A stretch of DNA of 11,434 bases from JBJEFI01 sp051873875. GTDB lineage: Bacteria > Bacillota > Bacilli > Bacillales > Bacillaceae_G. A program made the translations under genes and the position numbers. Below the pieces are notes generated by a model. That model was not told the DNA's origin. It was given only the letters and a program-made list of their open reading frames with translations, and searched no databases. Shown here piece by piece: positions 11,284 to 11,434 of the stretch. Numbering within the stretch: the first letter of the stretch is position 1; the number at the start of each line of letters is the position of its first letter. The stretch spans positions 1-11,434 of the forward strand of contig JBJEFI010000062.1 in the NCBI GenBank assembly GCA_051873875.1. Direction: 5' to 3'.

Positions 11284-11309
11284 CATACAATAAGATTAAA
11301 TAATATACA
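11259..11309 (+). repeat. Direct repeat TAAGATTAAA...ATATACA
   Basis: TAAGATTAAA at 11259-11268 and 11291-11300, each followed by ATATACA (11273-11279, 11303-11309). Adjoins the iterons; could be a second set of origin repeats. Confidence 0.5.
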
Positions 11310-11434
11310 GTATTTCCACTTTCAAAATTAAAGTTCAAATTTTGTAAGCGGGAATGTGAATTTTTAGTTTAATTGTTATCGTGTTAGTTTTAAATTTTTT
11401 ACATATTTAATTATACATATTCAATAATCATTAT
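11284..11434. other. Very AT-rich tail with hairpin; possible unwinding region
   Basis: No gene is visible to the end of the window. The stretch is almost entirely A/T and has a 7-bp inverted repeat CAAAATT/AATTTTG (11323-11344). Next to iterons, this fits a DNA-unwinding element (inference). Confidence 0.5.

Noticed and set aside
1..11434. CRISPR arrays, tRNA or rRNA genes, IS elements
   Set aside because: No spaced repeat arrays, cloverleaf with CCA end, or transposase was seen; the only long repeats are those listed.

Overview
This AT-rich window looks like part of a temperate siphophage, prophage or phage-plasmid from a Bacillus-type Firmicute, most likely the Bacillus cereus group. The case rests on a BppU-type baseplate protein, a lysis-type coiled-coil/TM protein, a large serine recombinase, a CI-like repressor, very strong Bacillus Shine-Dalgarno sequences, an FtsK plus replication-relaxation gene pair, and an arbitrium (aimR-aimP) communication cassette. 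The taxon is inferred from gene types and base composition, not from a search.

Layout. 1-1250: end of the late region (BppU-like baseplate protein, terminator, XhlA-like protein, terminator). 1245-4016: a plasmid-like block between two leftward XRE regulators, holding a small membrane protein, a tiny Gly-rich ORF, an FtsK/SpoIIIE ATPase and an overlapping replication-relaxation protein. 4060-4740: an operator-rich promoter, two small unknown genes and a terminator. 4800-6290: a 44-aa ORF, a large serine recombinase interrupted by a 100-N assembly gap, a striking 17+17 bp perfect inverted repeat just downstream (candidate attachment/resolution site), and a bidirectional terminator. 6265-9190: the lysis-lysogeny switch. 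A leftward CI-like repressor is divergent, across palindromic operators, from a paralogue of the 44-aa ORF, then aimR, aimP and two unknown small genes. 9190-9833: about 640 bp with no convincing gene but several inverted repeats, including a 12+12 bp perfect one placed on an extended -10 promoter. 9834-11434: replication module with a small HTH protein, a strong promoter, a 56-aa protein, a two-winged-helix replication initiator, three 21-bp iterons and a very AT-rich tail.

How it fits together. AimR senses the secreted AimP-derived peptide (predicted C-terminus NPGGGR) and would tune transcription to the right of aimP, setting the lysis/lysogeny choice together with the CI-like repressor. 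The recombinase sits between late genes and replication genes, so the window is in virion/circular order rather than at a prophage edge. Together with the Rep-iteron-AT-rich arrangement and the FtsK/replication-relaxation pair, this suggests an arbitrium-carrying phage able to replicate as a plasmid (inference).

The most interesting points are the non-RGA arbitrium peptide, the unexplained structured region downstream of the arbitrium cassette, the tiny paralogous ORFs flanking the recombinase/repressor block, and an apparent one-base frameshift that separates Rep from its iteron-encoded C-terminal tail.
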